In this document: positions 31,778 through 43,702 of the stretch, piece by piece
Layout of the letters: the number at the start of each line of letters is the position of its first letter
Numbering within the stretch: the stretch's first letter is position 1
Origin: Schizophyllum amplum
Lineage: Eukaryota; Basidiomycota; Agaricomycetes; Agaricales; Schizophyllaceae
Direction of reading: 5' to 3'
DNA: 64,000 nt
Assembly (NCBI GenBank): GCA_007026445.1
Contig: VDMD01000001.1
Location: 4,092,001-4,156,000 of the forward strand
Translations under genes and position numbers: made by a program
The notes under the pieces: model-generated
What the model was told of the DNA's origin: nothing
The model's input: only the letters and a program-made list of their open reading frames with translations
Database searches by the model: none

Positions 31778-33239
31778 ATGTCAGCGCCGCCAACGTCCTC
31801 GTCGTTGTCTTCGGTGGTCTCGAACCTCGTTCGAGCATCTATGGGCTCCTCTGTCTCACCAACTGTCACCGACGCCGACCTCGACCGCCACGTCGCCGAA
31901 CTCATCCTGAAAGAGGCCAAGAAGAAGGCCGAGAAATACCAGGAGACTGGCATCCGAGCGTACCTCGCCCCCAGTTTGTGCGTCATCACTCTAGACGGCG
32001 GTGCTCTCTACTGCCGTCAGATGCGTATTGGTATGCTCATCTCGCCACAGACATGACGCCAACGCGCCAAGACCCAACAAGCGCTTCCTGTCCTCCATCA
32101 TCAAGAGCACAGATGACCACAACCGCACACTGCTGCGCGCGCAAGCGGAGGCAGCTGAAGAGATCCAGCGCGCTCGGCGGGAGGAGGAAAAGCGCGAGCG
32201 CATGAAGCGCGCGGAGGAGGCGGCCGCGAGTCGACGCAGTCGTGGGGAAGGCAGCAGTCGCCACAGAGACGATAGGCGCTCCGGTCGACGGGACGAGGGT
32301 CGCTCAAGCAGGCGCGAGGAAGAGCGTTCCAGTAGAAGGGAGGAGGAACACGCCGGCCGCCGCCACCGCGAAGGCTCGCGCCGACATCGCGTCGCGGACG
32401 ACGAGACGTGGGACCGTTGGGATGGGCGCACAGAAGAGAGGGACAAGAAACGCAAGCGACGCGTGTGGGAGAACGAGGACGACGAGCCGGATGAAGCGAA
32501 CAACGAGGACCGTTCGCACCGCCGTCGCCGCTCGCGCTCTTGTGACAAGTCAGACAAGGAGGACCGCAAACACCAATCACGCAGGAAGCGCTCACGCTCT
32601 AAGGACGAGGATGAACGCCCTCGCCATCGTCGCCGTAGCCCTGCCCCAGAGTCCGACGCAGAGCCCTCACGCAAGCACAGCCGCCGCCACCGCAGCCGCG
32701 AGCGTCACCATCGTTCCCGCCGACGCTCACGCTCCCCCTCCTCATCAGCGGCGCGCGACGACGCACCTCCCACCAAGATCAAGCGCACTCGGTCTCCTTC
32801 CCCCGCCTCCCGCGGCGAAGGCTCCTCCCGTCGCTCGCCCTCCGACACCCTCCCCTCGCGCTCAAGCTCGCTTACGCCGGGCCCCACACCACCGCTGCCG
32901 TCTAAAATGGACAAGTACTTTGAGGAAGACTACGACCCGCGCCTCGACGTCGACCAGCTCCCCGCCGCGCCGCACGTGCCTGCAACTGGTCTTATCGACA
33001 GCGCGCAGTTCGAGGGCTGGGACGCCATGCTCGATCTTCTCCGCCGGCGCAAGGAGGACAAGGAGAGCAAGAAGCGCCTGGAGCGCCTCGGCTTCGACCC
33101 GGACGCGTATAAAGCGCCAACCGGTAGCTTCGGCGACGGATGGGGAGGCAGCAGCGGGGGCACGGACGTCATGAACATCCAGTACAATAAACGCGGCACG
33201 GTGCGGGAGTGGGATATGGGGAAGGACAACAGCTTTTAG
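31778..33239 (+). CDS. RS-rich nuclear protein, NKAPD1-like N-terminus (tentative)
   Basis: Two exons, 31778-31977 and 32051-33239, give 462 aa. The intron (GTGCGT...CCACAG, 73 nt) is in phase 2 and joins AYLAPSL to HDANAPRPNKRFL. Exon 1 is helical (ELILKEAKKKAEKYQETGIR). The motif NKRFLSSIIKSTDDHNRTLL recalls the start of NKAP-domain-containing proteins, but only weakly. The central 230 residues are a dense Arg/Ser/Glu/His region (SSRREEERSSRREEEH, RRHRSRERHHRSRRRSRSPS) typical of splicing-associated proteins. The C-terminus is conserved-looking: MDKYFEEDYDPRLDVDQL, LERLGFDPDAYKAP and YNKRGTVREWDMGKDNSF. It probably acts in nuclear RNA processing, inferred from composition. Confidence 0.8.
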
Positions 33240-33355
33240 GTGATAGCGGGATATGAAGCAAGCAGTAGGGAACACATGTAAGTACATATAGTTAGGGAAC
33301 TTCCAGGATCTTGTATAGTCATCGTCTCCAACCCGTCTTCGCGCCGCCAATCTCT

Positions 33356-36300
33356 TTACTGCGAGACAGCTCTTTGCACGACACCCTGCTCCTCGGGCGA
33401 CAGTTGTGACACGAGTTGCGAGAAGTTTGAAGTGTTCTGTGCTGCACAATCCCGGAGGAAGGAAACGAGGTGCGACTGCAAAATATTTGGAGTCAGATGC
33501 GATTTACTGTGACTGGCAATATCAATGCGCACCTGCATGTCCATCTGCGATATTGGGTCATTCTTCAGATCCTCGTCGTCATCATCATCTAGGACATCGT
33601 CGTTGTCGAACTTGACGCCCCGTGGGCCAATCATCTCCGACAGGAAGGCGAACTCGTCCTTCGTGAAGCCCTGCGAGTTGACCTTTCCACCGACGTCGGT
33701 ACCGTCCTCTTCCCAGTCGTCGTCCTTACAGTAACATGAGCGCATGCTATCAACATAGCGAGATCTACGCACCCCGTCTTCCGAGTTCACATCCGCCTCG
33801 TCGATGGCACCCATTGCCGCGGACTCCCCACCCGTAAGTAGATCGCGTACAATAATCTTGAGCGCCTTCACCGGGAACGGCACCGCCGTAAACTCATGTG
33901 GAACTACAACACTCTAGTCAGCAAACGTCGCATATCATACACTGAATACAACGCGCACTCTTCTTCGTCCGCGAGCGCGTCATGATGACTGAGAAAAAGG
34001 ATTCGGTTCGGCGGCATGCGTGCGCGGTGTACGAACGGGACTCACCATTCTTCGTCTCTGGACGCAGGATGATGTCCCCCTTAACCGTCACCTGCTGCAG
34101 ACTGGGCCGCGCTGCGCGCAGCAGCTCGCACAGACCGAGAGTGCTCACACGCCCAGGCCAGAAGCCCTGGAATGTCTCCGCGTTCTCGCACCACGTCTGC
34201 AGAAGCACGTCCAGCCCGGAGCGCCCGCCGACGTTGATGCCCTCGAGCAGTTGCAGCACCGTGTCGCGCTGGCTGGTGATGAGGAAAGCGAAGGGAATCA
34301 CGAGGCTCTGAGCAGACATGACAGTCAGATACACGGTTAGAAGGCCAAGGGGGTTTCAGAGGCGCACCTGCAAGAACGTCGCCGTCTTTGCGGTAAGCAT
34401 GCGGTTGACCATGGCCTGCAGAAGCTCGGGCAAAACAGGGAGGACAGTATCGCCGGCGTTGCGCAAGAGGTGAATGATGAGGTCGCCAATGAAGAGCCCG
34501 CCAGATTCGTCCTCGCTTTGCAGCACCCTCGCTATCAAAGCGAGGACGTGCTCGAGACCGCCGCGGCTGCCGTCCGACCAGGCGGCGAGCTGCTTGCAGT
34601 CTTTGCGGACGATCGTGGTGAGGCATGACACTCCATTCTGTGAGCGTGATTAGGAAGACTACACGACACGCAGCTGTACCGCTGACCTGCAAGACGTCGC
34701 GGTCCTCCGACTGCCCGAGGCAGTGGAACAGGCTTGGAGCCATAGCGGCAACAAACCCGTCGCCGAGTCCACCCTCCGGCGCACCCTTGACCATACTGGT
34801 GATAAGCTCGATGCCCGTCGACGTGACCCACGATTCCTCAGGCTTCGCCTCCGCCAGGTTCGAGCACAGCTCCGGTAGCGCCTTCTGCACCACCGCCTGA
34901 TAGACACCGCTGGCCTTCGACGACGCCAATGCCTCGAAAATGTCGCTCAGAATCGACTCGAAGATCGGGTCTGCGCATCTGTGAGCCACGGCCATGGTCG
35001 TTTTCAAAGACCCCCTGACCTTTGTTGTTCTTTTTCCAGACCTCCAGTAGCGCGGCGACGAGCGACTGCGCCAGATCAGGCGTCAACCACTTGCCGTCGT
35101 CCACCTGCACGACCACGGACATCGTCTCCAGAACCAAAGACAGCGCATCGTCAGACGTGTCCAGCAGGAATGGGCCGAGATCTTTCGCAATGCGCGAGAC
35201 GAAGGGGACCATAGCCGAGTCCTCTGCGCCTTGGCAGAAGCTAATGCGCGTCAGCAGGCGGTCACTCACACTATCTGACCGGACACTCACTTGTGCACAG
35301 CACGGACAGCGGACACTTTGACTGGCACGCCGGCGTCGCTGGCCTCGATCACCTGAATGGCGGCATCGAGGTATTGACCCGCGAGTTGCAAAGGCAGGAG
35401 CTTCGCGTACTGACTAGCAAAGACAAAGCCTCGGCCCTGCAAAAAGGGTTGCGCTATCTTTCGTGAGCCGTCATGTCGCCAGACAGCCGAGTTGGACTCA
35501 CCGGACAGTCCCAAGACTGACGGAACGATATCACGCAGGATGTACTCGACGTCAATAGGCTTAGGTCGTCCGGAATCCATTTCATCCTCGACGCAGTCCA
35601 GTATCGCCTCCGACTGCGAGCCGATGGAGGCGAGCGAGGCTTCAAGAGGGCGCCACCTAAATGAGACTGAGTATATGTGCATCATGAATAGAAAGATGTC
35701 GCACCAATCATCCTGACCGCCATCGCGCGCCTGCTGCGAGGACTGAACCATATGCTGCAGCAGCGATTGGCACGTCGATGCCGTTTTTGCCCCCTCGCGC
35801 TCCATAAGGACCTGGGCATATTGAGCATGGTGGGGACTGCGGGCTATGATACCTTCATACCGCAAGCACGTCAAAGCCGGCCACACGAACGCTGTACTCC
35901 TGCGTCTCGTCGTCTTCTTGCGCCACAAATGCATTCGCGTTGCTCGCCCAGGTCTCCTCCTAAGGAAAATCAGACTAGTACAGGGGGAAAATGGCACTTG
36001 ATTTACATCCTCGTCAGTCATCTGCGCGTAGTTGAACACTGCAGAAATGACAGCGGTAAGATTGTCTCCCTCGAACCAGGCCTTCGCCTTGCCGCCGCGA
36101 ATGACTGATGATAGGAAGTCCAGGATGGGGCAAATGAGCTGTGGCAAATGGATCGTCTCGTCCTCGGAGGACGGAGGCGGCGACTCTGTTGCCGACAGGT
36201 AGTACTGCTGGAAGGCCGGGAAGACCGTTTGCAGATGGTTGAGGGCTGAGTTCAAGATGTCGGGAAGGAAGGTGACCATGGCGCGCGGGAAGGAGGTGTG

Positions 36301-37394
36301 GATGATGTCTAGAGTCTTCGTCCATGGTCAGCCTCGGCGCATACAACGCGACAACACGGCCCACCTTGAATATTTGGATGCGGATCAATAAACCATCCCA
36401 CTCTGGCTTATTGAGATCCTGGCTGGGGTCGATGCTGAGGAGGACCCTGAAAGCCTCCAGCCAAGTAGGAAGAATGGACGTCGTGGCCTCCTTAACGGCT
36501 TGGGGATGTTGATCCTTCACCATAAACAATGCCTCCACGCATTGTTGGAACACGGATACTGTTCGAGCACGAGTGATTGCACCGTATTGCTGTAGAGCAT
36601 ATAAGAAGAGGATATTTTTCGGGGTGCGGCCCACTCACCTCGGCGCCACCGAGGACATTGAGAAGGACGGGGAGGAGTTCACGCAGGATAGGGAGGATCT
36701 GGTCCTCTGATAGGTCTGCCTTGATGAATTCGGCGAACACCTGCATAGCACCGTGGACGGAGTTTGGTGATCCGGAGGACAAGAGGCTGATGAGTGAAGC
36801 CAGCAGTTCGGGGTTCTCGTCGGGCCAGTCGGCGTTGGCTAATGTAGACATGGTGCGAGCCTGGAATATAATCAGTGCTTCAGCACATACGAAAGACGCG
36901 TTCACGCACGCAGAGGGAACGGATCTTGCGATCGGGATCGGACAAGCCCTGGAAGACCATTTGACGGACTGCAGCTTTTGTCTGCGCGTACATTAGTCTA
37001 TGTGAGAGGTGAGTCATCGTAGGGATGCACCTCCTGAGGTGGCGCAGGCCCCCGGAACTGGGGAAAGATGGGGGACCATCGCTCGACGACGTATTTCCTG
37101 AGCACGATGCTGGCCGAGTGCACACGAATCAGGACGCGTATACCGCACGATCACGCGTAGCACTCATCTGTCTCAGCGGCAGCTCGGCTTCGGAGGACAA
37201 CGCAAGTTGCGCGAGAAACACGCCAGTCTCTGATCGATCCAGCAGGTTCAGTCAAGCGGCGCGTAGTGTGCAGGTAAGCACGGACCCGGGAGAGCGGAGA
37301 GCTCGGCAAGCTTGAGTTCGGCGGATATTCTAACATTTGGGTTGGAGTTGAGCGTCGCGGTCAGGCACTCGGCGAGCTGAGCGACGGAGGACAT
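33356..37394 (-). CDS. Importin-9 / Kap114-type karyopherin
   Basis: Importin-beta family nuclear import receptor, recognised as the IPO9/Kap114 type (in other systems, cargo includes histones and TBP). It starts at ATG 37394 (MSSVAQLAECLTATLNSNPN), the usual importin-beta N-terminal helix pair. Many short introns follow. HEAT-type helices run throughout, for example QILPILRELLPVLLNVLGGA, ETIHLPQLICPILDFLSSVI, CENAETFQGFWPGRVSTLGL and EFTAVPFPVKALKIIVRDLL. Near the C-terminus is an acidic insert (DNDDVLDDDDDEDLKND) like the one in this subfamily. The last exon ends VSQLSPEEQGVVQRAVSQ. Total length is about 1,000 aa, as expected. Frame continued across the introns I checked. Confidence 0.92.
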
Positions 37395-37851
37395 GGTGGG
37401 GGAGAGCAAGTTGGGAATTCTGTACTTAGACGCGAAAACGCGAAGCGTCACAATGTGACAATCTGTCACAGTGCTTCTCATGATCATGACCTTCCGAATT
37501 TTCACTGACCGCTCTTGATGTCTCTACCCTCCTTGGGTGGCGCAGAACGAAACCTGGGGGATTCTAAATCACTTCCACGCTATTCATTGCAGTAGCATGT
37601 ATCATCTTTGTCTGGCCTTTGGTTGTCTCTGGAGCTTGAACGAGGATACGTAAAGTACATAGAGCGCGGAATTTGAATCTAGCATTCTCAGACGATTGGC
37701 TGGAAGTAACATAAAAGCTACACTTTCACTGTGATCGTTCCATCGGCACGGCTGGCGACCATTGCGATATATAGCACTCTTCAGCAGAACTCAAGTTCAC
37801 AAGCGCTAGCGACCACTCACCTTGAGCCCTCAGCCGTTAGACGTCATCAGC
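37395..37851. other. Intergenic region
   Basis: Upstream region of the importin gene and 3' region of the short F-box gene, both minus strand. No gene recognised. Confidence 0.5.
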
Positions 37852-38556
37852 TCAATGCATCTGCGCGAGATGTATGAGGTGCAAGCCGGTAGCCAAGTTC
37901 GTGGAGAACAACAGCAGAAGATCTGTCTTGCAGGACCCCGGGCCGGTCCCCCACGGGAGCACGGTGCGCGTGATGACCTGCTTTAGCTGGTACATCGACC
38001 CAGGCGGGCACGTAAGCAGGGGCCTCAGCACCATATCACCATCCCGTATCTCCAACACGAACTCCTTCCACCGTCCCGGATGTGCAGCGACGGCCACGAA
38101 GAGGGCCCTGCACGCGTCCTGCGTGTGGCTGTCCGTCTGACGCAGATTGAGCGTCAGCGGCAGCGTGCCCCCGCGCTGCACGCAGAGCTCGACGATGCGA
38201 GCGGGGTCCGCAGGCATGCGGTCTCCGAAGTCGAGCGCGATCCAGAGCTCAGGTAGCCCGAGCGCGACTTGCTGCCAGCGGCGGCAGACGCGCTGGAGGG
38301 TGATGGCGCATGCGAGCTGAGTGTGCCGCCCGAAGTCGAGGGTGGGGGAGGGGAAGGCGAGCGGGCCCTGGGAGGGGATGTCGACGAGGGAGGTGGGGTC
38401 GCCGCACATGAGGAATATCATACGAAGCAGCTCGACGGGGAGCTGATGGACTGCAGGTTCTGCAGACTCTTCCTCGGGAGGGGACCTGACGGGAGAAGGA
38501 GGCCTATATATTTCTTCTGGATAGTCAACTAATGCGCGCGAAGGATGGCACCCCAT
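37852..38556 (-). CDS. Short F-box protein
   Basis: A 234-aa frame from ATG 38556 (MGCHPSRALVDYPEEI), no intron needed. The F-box is clear: VHQLPVELLRMIFLMCGDP, then LQRVCRRWQQVALGLPELWI. Only the first LRR-like region follows (RIVELCVQRGGTLPLTLNLR, PLLTCPPGSMYQLKQVI), and it stops after about 125 residues. Full-length relatives in this window have 300 or more residues after the F-box. It is therefore a naturally short form, a 3'-truncated copy, or has a downstream exon I missed. In-frame codons extend upstream to 38844 without better support. Confidence 0.7.
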   Translation of the reverse strand: MGCHPSRALVDYPEEIYRPPSPVRSPPEEESAEPAVHQLPVELLRMIFLMCGDPTSLVDIPSQGPLAFPSPTLDFGRHTQLACAITLQRVCRRWQQVALGLPELWIALDFGDRMPADPARIVELCVQRGGTLPLTLNLRQTDSHTQDACRALFVAVAAHPGRWKEFVLEIRDGDMVLRPLLTCPPGSMYQLKQVITRTVLPWGTGPGSCKTDLLLLFSTNLATGLHLIHLAQMH

Positions 38557-38746
38557 GATGGGATGAGAGCGCTGGTGGAGTGATGAAGTGGAAGAGTGAA
38601 TGATAAAGGGTTCGATGATGAAGTGGCAGTGGTGGGGATGAAGCGGCGGTAGGAGTAGGGTGTATTTGGGCGGTGGGACCGCTTTTGAGGGCGGGGGGAA
38701 CGCTATTGTTCCCATTCCTGCGCTGCACTGACCTGCCCTGTCTTCT

Positions 38747-39076
38747 TCAGCCACGCAAAACGATGGACATAGCACGCACTCCCTTCTCCCGCCTTCGGCA
38801 TCCCAAAAGAAGCGAGCCAATCGCGATGAACGTTCTAGTGCCAATCAAGACTGTATTGAACATGTATAGAAGGACATCGATGGGGGGGACGATAGACAAT
38901 GGAACGAAGGGGACCGAAGAATTGTCGCAGTAAAATATCGACATGCCGTTCCCTCTCACGTAGAAACGACACTTCCTAGACTGCTTCGGTCTCTGAGACC
39001 CAGAGCTCGCTTGCGCAAGCTTCTGGCACTGCACCGACGGTCGAGCGTCTGCACCGGGCAGCGTGGCATGTCCCAT
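38747..39076 (-). CDS. Small putative membrane protein
   Basis: A 109-aa frame starting with an ATG in strong context (ACCATGG) 37 bp downstream of a TATAAAA. The C-terminal half is hydrophobic (VPLSIVPPIDVLLYMFNTV, IGTRTFIAIGSLLLG), suggesting one or two membrane helices, and a basic stretch (CRRREKG) follows. No family recognised. It is divergent from the uS15m gene. The promoter-like context is the main support, so it could also be a non-coding transcript. Confidence 0.4.
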   Translation of the reverse strand: MGHATLPGADARPSVQCQKLAQASSGSQRPKQSRKCRFYVRGNGMSIFYCDNSSVPFVPLSIVPPIDVLLYMFNTVLIGTRTFIAIGSLLLGCRRREKGVRAMSIVLRG

Positions 39077-39112
39077 GGTTTGATCGAAGAAACAAGAAAA
39101 TTTGGGACGGTC

Positions 39113-39119
39113 TTTTATA
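39113..39119 (-). promoter_or_regulatory. TATA box for the small ORF at 39076
   Basis: TATAAAA on the minus strand, 37 bp before the ATG at 39076. Confidence 0.5.
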
Positions 39120-39235
39120 CCGCGTCCGGACAGGGGCTTCCCACAATCAGGTGACCCGGCCCGTGCGCGCTCGGAATTTCGCCCCGAGGGCTTGCTTGCA
39201 GAGGACCAGAGACCGGACGAGCACCGACCGCGACA

Positions 39236-40210
39236 ATGCTGCGCGCGCTGAGTGCACTACGACCGCCGGCGCCGGCTGCGCGGGCATTATCGACGAGTAC
39301 CGCGGTGGCGGCCGCGCGCCAAGTGCGCAAGACGCATAACGTGAAGAAGGAAGAGCGCTGGCGGCGGGAGGAGGCGCGCCGTCCGAACCCCGTCCTCGGG
39401 ACGCGTCCGGGCGACGAGGCGAAGTGGGAGAAGTCGGACCTTGCCAAGATTCTTGTGCTGGAGGAGCACTTCCGCGCGACGCCCGTTGAGGCGGGCAGGC
39501 AGGAGGAGCGCCTCCCGGTCGGAACGGTCGAGATGCCCAAGCGCCTTGCATACGGTGTGCACGAAGAGGAGAAGAAGCTGCTCTTCCGCTACCTGCCCTA
39601 CTTGAGCTCGACGACGGAGGTTCTGGTGCGTGGTGGTGTCGTTCGTTCTCGTTACATGCAACTGACCGTTCCCCGCAGACCATGCACGACAACGACCCAA
39701 GGAAGGTCGAGGCGATTGCGGCCGGTGAGGCCGCAGAGCGGCAGAAGGCCAGCAATTTTGCCAAGCTCGTCGACCTGCGGAACACCAACGCCGCTGGTCT
39801 CGCGTACGAGAACCGCAAGCGCATCATCGCTACCTTCTCCGATCCCGCAAAACCCCACGACCCCGGCCGCACCGAGGTGCAGGTCGCCCTCCTCACTTAC
39901 CAGATCCGCAAACTATACACGCACCTGAGGAACTTCAAGCGCGACGTGGGCAACCGTCTCCCGCTCCGCAAGCTCGTTCACCAACGAGCGAAACTCTTGA
40001 GGTGCGTTCGATATATCCTGCTACGTCGTCTGGCGCCGCCCACCATGCTTCCACTTTTGCTGCGTCTTTCTTCGATTCTCTGGACCTATCCCGAACGTAT
40101 TCTGACTTCAATGCAGATATCTCAAGCGCACTGACCGCGCGCGCTGGAATATCCTTCTGGACAGGTGTGGGTTGGAAGCCGACGCAGTAGAGGGGGAGCT
40201 GATAGTATGA
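39236..40210 (+). CDS. Mitochondrial ribosomal protein uS15m
   Basis: Small-subunit mitoribosomal protein of the S15 family (yeast Mrps28 type). Three exons, 39236-39625, 39679-40001 and 40117-40210, give 268 aa; introns are 53 and 115 nt. The N-terminus (MLRALSALRPPAPAARALST) is Arg/Ala-rich without acids, a mitochondrial presequence. The S15 core is at about residues 180-260: DPGRTEVQVALLTYQIRKLY, THLRNFKRDVGNRLPLRKLV and HQRAKLLRYLKRTDRARW. The join at 40001/40117 restores LLRYLKRTD. The long extension before the core is normal for fungal mitochondrial S15. Confidence 0.94.
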
Positions 40211-40689
40211 CCTGTCTCGGATGCTCTCTCCCGTGTCGCACTTTTGCTTCTACCTATTCTCACAGCAATCATAATGTTGTGCGCTCCTTCCCCTCTCAAA
40301 CCCATCCCTCTGTCCAGTTCGCAGCTTTGCTTGAGCTCTGATAAGTCCGTGCAGTCGAGCGTAACACATTGCTGCGGTAGACCTTGAGAGGACATGGGAG
40401 ACATCATGCTACGGGACTTCTCTCCCCGAGGATGACCGCGGCATGTTGCAATATCTCAGCCATATCGTAACCTCAGGAGTCAGGATGACCGAGTCGACCT
40501 TGAATATCTTTCTCTCAGCAGAATGACTTCCTCAACTTACACACATAAGGTGTTCAATTCGAGCTTCGCTGAGGTTCTCCCAATCTGGATGTGGCGCGCA
40601 GCGGGACAAATATTTGTTCGGAATCCGCACCGGTACGCCGACGCTTCTCCAAAGAACCTTTGCGGTGTCTTCCATTCAGCGGCGGCGCG
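40211..40689. other. Intergenic region
   Basis: 3' region of uS15m and 5' region of the ENPP gene. No gene recognised. Confidence 0.5.
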
Positions 40690-42826
40690 ATGGGTCGAAA
40701 GCCTTCCAAACTCTCTGAGGACCGCAAGCACGATTACGAGGAGAGCAAAGGCCTCCTTTCAGGCAGCGTCCGCGACGATGCCAGCGATATCGACGACGAC
40801 ACCGAGCGCACCGAGTGGTCGCGCAGCCGCCTGCTCTGCGTCGCCATCTCCTTCATTGTCCTCCTCGTCACCGGCGCCTTTGCACGGGTGTGGTACGTCC
40901 GGCCACCACCAACACACTATGAAGATGGCATAGCGCTACACGGCGCGGAGCTGCAGTCGAACGGCACACACGAGTTCAAGCGGACCGTGCTCATTGTGTC
41001 GATAGACGGACTACGGTGCGTGCTTTGCGGTGTTGAACGAAGATATTTACTGAAAGTCAACAGAGCGGACTACCTAGACCGCGGGCTGACGCCCCACCTC
41101 CTTGAGATCAGCAAGCAGGGCTTGCGCGCAAAGTCCATGATACCTATATTCCCCGTGCGCCACCCCCGCCTTGTTTCTGCTACGTATGGCTGACCGGGCT
41201 CCCGCAGACCCTAACATTCCCGTAAGCCGTCTACACTTAACTGCGTATTCGCCAGCTGAGCGACTGCAGGAACCACTGGGCGTTGATGTAAGCGTACATG
41301 AGGTTGCGCGAGCGACTCTGCTGAACTCCCCCTTTCAGGACAGGCTTGCATGCAGAGAGTCACGGGATCGTTGCCAATGTGTGTAGGGGCGCAGTATTCT
41401 GTGCGACTCGCCAACTGAGATCGTCCGCAGAACTTCTGGGATCCCTCATTGAAGACCGAGTTCCATTATAATTCCGCCGCAGCTTCCTGGGACCCGGCTT
41501 GGTGGTTTGGGGAACCTGTGCGTTACGCGCCTCGGCACTACAGGATACTTTACTGACTCTTGTTAGATGTGGGAGACCGCTAACAAGGCGGGTCTTATCA
41601 CTGCGAACTTGATGTGGTGCGTCGGCGAGCTTCCTCGCAGCATAATCTATTAGCTCAGCCTCCTAGGCCAGGACCTCCGAAGATGTCTTCCGGTGCCTCT
41701 CCCACGTACTTCGAGCCTTGGAGGGTACGCGAACAGACAATTGCATGTCTTCCGCTGACAGCGTCTGCAGGACAAGGTACCTTTGCAGGAGAAGCTCGAC
41801 CAGATCATGCAGTGGATAGATCTCCCTATCGAGGAACGACCTCAACTCATAATGGGTTCGTCTCCTTAACCGCACCGTATCGCCATGCTCACGAGACTCA
41901 TAGCCTACGAGCCATCACTCGACCAAGCAGGGCACTTGACTGGGCCTATGTCCGCTCTCGTGAACGTATGTCGTCTTGCCACGCTATGCAGCGCCTATCC
42001 TCACCCCCGCAGAAAACGCTTGGATACGTCGATACCTTCGCCAAAGACCTCTCCACGGAGCTCGCCGTGCGCAACCTCACCTCCATCGTTGACGTCGTCT
42101 TCGTCTCCGACCACGGCATGACCGACACCTCGAACCCCGAGTTCATCTACGTGGACGACATCCTAGGCTCGGACGGCATGGACGCGATCCAGCACACGGA
42201 CGGGTGGCCCAGTATGGGCATCCGGTTCAAGGAGGGCACTAACGTGACGGAGATGCTCAGTCGGCTGGAGAAGGCCGTGGACGCGCGTGAGGACGGCGCA
42301 TTCGATGTCTTCACGCACGAGACGATGCCGGAGCGGTGGCATTTCTCGGGTATTGACCGCATCGCGCCGGTCTACGTCGTGCCGAAGATCGGCTACGCGC
42401 TCACGACGCGCCAGGAGGGCGAGGATGGGATGAGCAAGGGGGTGCGGCTTGGAGTGTCGTTTTTGCTCTGTCTATTGACTGACGCCCTTTGTCCAGAACC
42501 ACGGCTACGACAATCGGAACCAGCAAATGCACGCCATGTTCGTCGCACACGGGCCGTTTACCTCGGTTGTCAAGGCCGTGCACCAGAGCCGGGAAGAAGG
42601 CGGCGTCGTGTCTCGTCTAGCGCGCCGCGTGCTTTCACGACCCAACAAGGGCTGGCACTCAACGGCCGACGACACGTATGTCATGGATAGCTTTGCGAAT
42701 GTGGAGATCTACGGGCTTGTCATGAAGCTCCTCGGCGTGGGCGCGTTCGCGGCACCGACGAACGGCACGGAGGGTTCTGGGACCGCTATTTCTGATATAC
42801 GAGGACACGGCCGACATGTCAGATGA
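40690..42826 (+). CDS. Type I phosphodiesterase / nucleotide pyrophosphatase (ENPP-like)
   Basis: Metal-dependent alkaline-phosphatase-fold enzyme that cleaves phosphodiester or pyrophosphate bonds. ATG 40690 begins MGRKPSKLSEDRKHDYEE. A single signal anchor (LLCVAISFIVLLVTGAFARV) makes it a type II membrane protein with the enzyme outside the cytosol. Active-site segments are VLIVSIDGLR (metal-binding Asp), PIFPTLTFPNHWALMTG (the second Thr is the expected nucleophile), YEPSLDQAGHLTGP (Asp and His ligands) and VVFVSDHGMTD (Asp-His). Later come HFSGIDRIAPVYVVPKIGYA and NQQMHAMFVAHGP (His ligand). Ten or so introns, several with very short exons (for example the one encoding TLTFP), join in frame. 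All catalytic residues I can place are present. Preferred substrate unknown. Confidence 0.9.
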
Positions 42827-43702
42827 GTAGACTGGTAATAGGATCCGGATTATCAACTGTTTGTGCAGTGTTCTGGCGCCAAGGACCAAGCTAAAATGAG
42901 TCGTCGGGCGCGTACTCGAGTAATGTCTTCACCCGAAGATGTCATCGCACAGGCCGGAAGGCGAGAACCTCCGAGCTCGCTCGATGGCTGGCTGACTTTC
43001 GTACGTCTCCTATCCTCATGGGGGGCAAATCACTGACTGTGCGCTCAAGCAGTCTGGTCTTGAACTCCAACTTCGAGCGTGCTCGTGGGAAAGTCACGCG
43101 TATCTGCAGCGCGTATTCTGAGTCATATTCTCAGAGTGCACATTTCTGTCTACCGACTACGACTTGTGGGCGGCCTGTCATTGCATGCATGAGCTCGGGA
43201 CATCCACCACGCTAGTCACAACCCATACCGGTCGACGCATAGCCCGCTGTCCGTCCCCATGCTACTGGCTCCGCCAGTCGAAGCTGCTCGGCGTCTACTT
43301 CCTCCTGTCAGTCGCGTGTTTGTCTCGTTCTTTCTCAGCGCTTGCTGAAGCTGTTGAACGCAGGCATAGCAGGAAGAGCGTGGTCGCCTCATACGGACAT
43401 GACTCCAGGTAGGGCTGCCTTGCGGACTTAATCTGCGTTGTGTGGCCCAGCTTCTGCCTGTGGTTCGAGGTATGTATCCCTCGTTTTTTCTCAGCGCTTG
43501 ACGAAGCTGTTGAATTGACGAGCTCGGCTGCAACACACATGCGTACCCTGACGTGGGCGTCTCCGTCCGCCTTGCCCTGAAGCGCTGAGAAACTCTGGAC
43601 GCGCTGACGCGTCCAACTCGAAATGGGTATGAGCAATAAGCGCCCTGGTATGGCAGTCTGTTATAAAAGCTAGGAGGACAGTCCCGCTCTAACCAGCACA
43701 AG
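42827..43702. other. Intergenic region with short repeats
   Basis: Two direct copies of a 33-bp sequence (CTCAGCGCTTG...AAGCTGTTGAA) lie at 43326-43358 and 43482-43514, with an inverted piece at 43579-43592. On the minus strand the copies encode QQLRQALRKNE-like peptides, possibly an eroded coding repeat. TATAAAA at 43662-43668 precedes the next gene's ATG by about 35 bp. Confidence 0.5.
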
